DNA of 14,766 bases from JAWLCA01 sp050485905 (GTDB lineage: Bacteria; Pseudomonadota; Alphaproteobacteria; Rhodobacterales; Rhodobacteraceae), in assembly GCA_050485905.1 (NCBI GenBank), contig JBJHCH010000099.1:1-14766 (forward strand), given 5' to 3'. Both the position numbers and the translations under genes were made by a program. Numbering within the stretch: position 1 is the stretch's first letter; each line of letters begins with the position of its first letter. The notes under the pieces were generated by a model that made no database searches, was not told where the DNA came from, and saw only the letters and a program-made list of their open reading frames with translations. This document shows, piece after piece, positions 13,728-14,766 of this stretch.

Positions 13728-14766
13728 ATGGCACAGATCACGCTCGACAACCTCGCCCATTCCTACTTGCCGAAACCGGCGGGAGAGGAAGACTACGCCC
13801 TCAAACAGCTCGATCTCGTCTGGCAGGATGGCGGCGCCTACGCGCTCCTCGGCGCCTCGGGCTGCGGCAAGTCCACGCTGCTGAACATCATTTCCGGCCT
13901 TCTGCTGCCGTCGCGCGGGCGCATCCTGTTCGGCGACCGCGACGTGACCGACGCGCCGACGGCGGAACGCAACATCGCGCAGGTGTTCCAGTTCCCGGTC
14001 GTCTACGACACCATGACCGTGCGCGACAACCTGGCCTTTCCGCTGAAGAACCGCGGCGCGAACCCGGCCTACATCGCGGACCGGGTGCAGAAGATCGCCG
14101 CCATGATCGGGATGCAGGACGTGCTGGACCGCAAGGCGCGCGGCCTGACGGCGGATGCCAAGCAGAAGATCAGCCTCGGCCGCGGCATGGTGCGCGAGGA
14201 TGTGAACGCAATCCTGTTCGACGAACCGCTGACCGTGATCGACCCGCACATGAAGTGGGAACTGCGCACCCAGCTGAAGGCGCTGCACCGCGAATTCGGC
14301 CACACGATGATCTACGTCACCCATGACCAGACCGAGGCGCTGACCTTTGCCGACCGCGTGGTGGTGATGCACGACGGCAAGGTCGTGCAGATGGGCACGC
14401 CGGAAGAACTGTTCGAGACACCTGAACACACCTTCGTCGGCTATTTCATCGGCTCGCCCGGCATGAACGTGCTGGATGCGACGGTCGAGGGGCCGGTTGC
14501 CACGGTCGCGGGCCACCGCGTCCCGCTCGGCGCCAGCTACGGCCCGGTGAGGGGCAAGGTGCAGATCGGCGTCCGGCCGGAATTCGTGCACCTGACCGCA
14601 GGGGGCGACGGCCTGCCCGTCACCGTGCAGAGGGTCGAGGATGTGGGCCGCCACCAGATCGTGCGCGCCACCGTCGCCGGTGCGCCCCTGAACGCGATCC
14701 TGCCCGAAGGTGCCGCGCTCCCCGCCGGTGCCGACCGCGCCAGCTTCGATCCCGCCCGCGTCAACG
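13728..14766 (+). CDS. glpT: Glycerol ABC transporter ATP-binding protein GlpT (3' end outside window)
   Basis: 346 codons of the second ATPase subunit are present; family length suggests only some 10-20 residues are missing. Walker A is GASGCGKST (42-50), the Q-loop lies in VFQFPVVYDTMT, Walker B reads NAILFDEPLTVID with D165 and E166, and the H-loop histidine is H199 in VTHDQTEA. The ABC signature is degenerate: LTADAKQKISLGRG begins at 140 where LSGGQ is expected. A TOBE domain (VQIGVRPEFVHL) follows. The ATG at 13728 lies 9 nt after the glpS stop, with a G-rich ribosome site (gaggggg). This GlpT is an ABC ATPase and is unrelated to the E. coli glycerol-3-phosphate antiporter of the same name. 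Permease and binding-protein genes (glpP, glpQ, glpV) would be expected just beyond the window. Confidence 0.92.
   Translation, partial: MAQITLDNLAHSYLPKPAGEEDYALKQLDLVWQDGGAYALLGASGCGKSTLLNIISGLLLPSRGRILFGDRDVTDAPTAERNIAQVFQFPVVYDTMTVRDNLAFPLKNRGANPAYIADRVQKIAAMIGMQDVLDRKARGLTADAKQKISLGRGMVREDVNAILFDEPLTVIDPHMKWELRTQLKALHREFGHTMIYVTHDQTEALTFADRVVVMHDGKVVQMGTPEELFETPEHTFVGYFIGSPGMNVLDATVEGPVATVAGHRVPLGASYGPVRGKVQIGVRPEFVHLTAGGDGLPVTVQRVEDVGRHQIVRATVAGAPLNAILPEGAALPAGADRASFDPARVN

Overview
The window is GC-rich DNA with the protein repertoire of an alphaproteobacterium, most likely a member of the Rhodobacteraceae. The evidence is an MmcB-type DNA repair nuclease, a riboflavin/nusB operon containing a RibB with a dead GTP cyclohydrolase II half, an entericidin-type lipoprotein, and a GlpR/GlpD/GlpST glycerol locus using an ABC importer. 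This assignment rests on recognising the proteins by eye; no search was run.

Layout, left to right. (1) 1-399 is the 3' end of a mannose-1-phosphate guanylyltransferase/isomerase (C-terminal cupin), followed by an aldo/keto reductase (433-1461) and, convergently, mmcB (1470-1943, minus). (2) 2130-6146, all minus, reads in transcription order ribE, an FkbM-type methyltransferase gene, ribB with a degenerate RibA domain, ribH, nusB, and a small two-helix membrane protein gene. It is a tight cluster: ribE overlaps the methyltransferase gene, ribH and nusB share an ATGA overlap, and ribB and ribH are 3 nt apart. (3) lepA (6244-8043, plus) diverges from ribE. (4) 8044-9833 is the accessory part: one AT-rich gene (8231-9124) for an unrecognised five-helix membrane protein, then about 700 nt of non-coding, hairpin-rich, repeat-bearing DNA. 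(5) A 48-residue entericidin-like lipoprotein gene (9834-9980, minus) with a good terminator. (6) The glycerol locus: glpR (minus) diverging from glpD-glpS-glpT (plus). glpT runs off the right edge.

How the genes work together. The left operon makes riboflavin: RibB supplies the four-carbon unit, RibH makes lumazine and RibE makes riboflavin. ribD and a functional ribA are not in the window. The right operon oxidises glycerol-3-phosphate (GlpD) and encodes both ATPases of the glycerol importer. The two ATPases have complementary defects, so that only one of the two composite ATP sites looks canonical. GlpR would repress from the shared 169-bp intergenic region.

The most novel signal is in 8044-9370. 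The AT-rich gene is bracketed by two inverted copies of a composite element: a 7-8 bp hairpin with a GCA loop abuts an 11-bp hairpin with a 3-nt loop, then come exactly 5 nt, a 14-nt conserved block and a 9-nt conserved block. The stem sequences differ between the copies while pairing is kept, which points to selection on structure. Beyond it lie three degenerate copies of a roughly 50-60 nt repeat with a period near 145 bp, and a 20-bp palindrome followed by a second tandem copy of its half-site.
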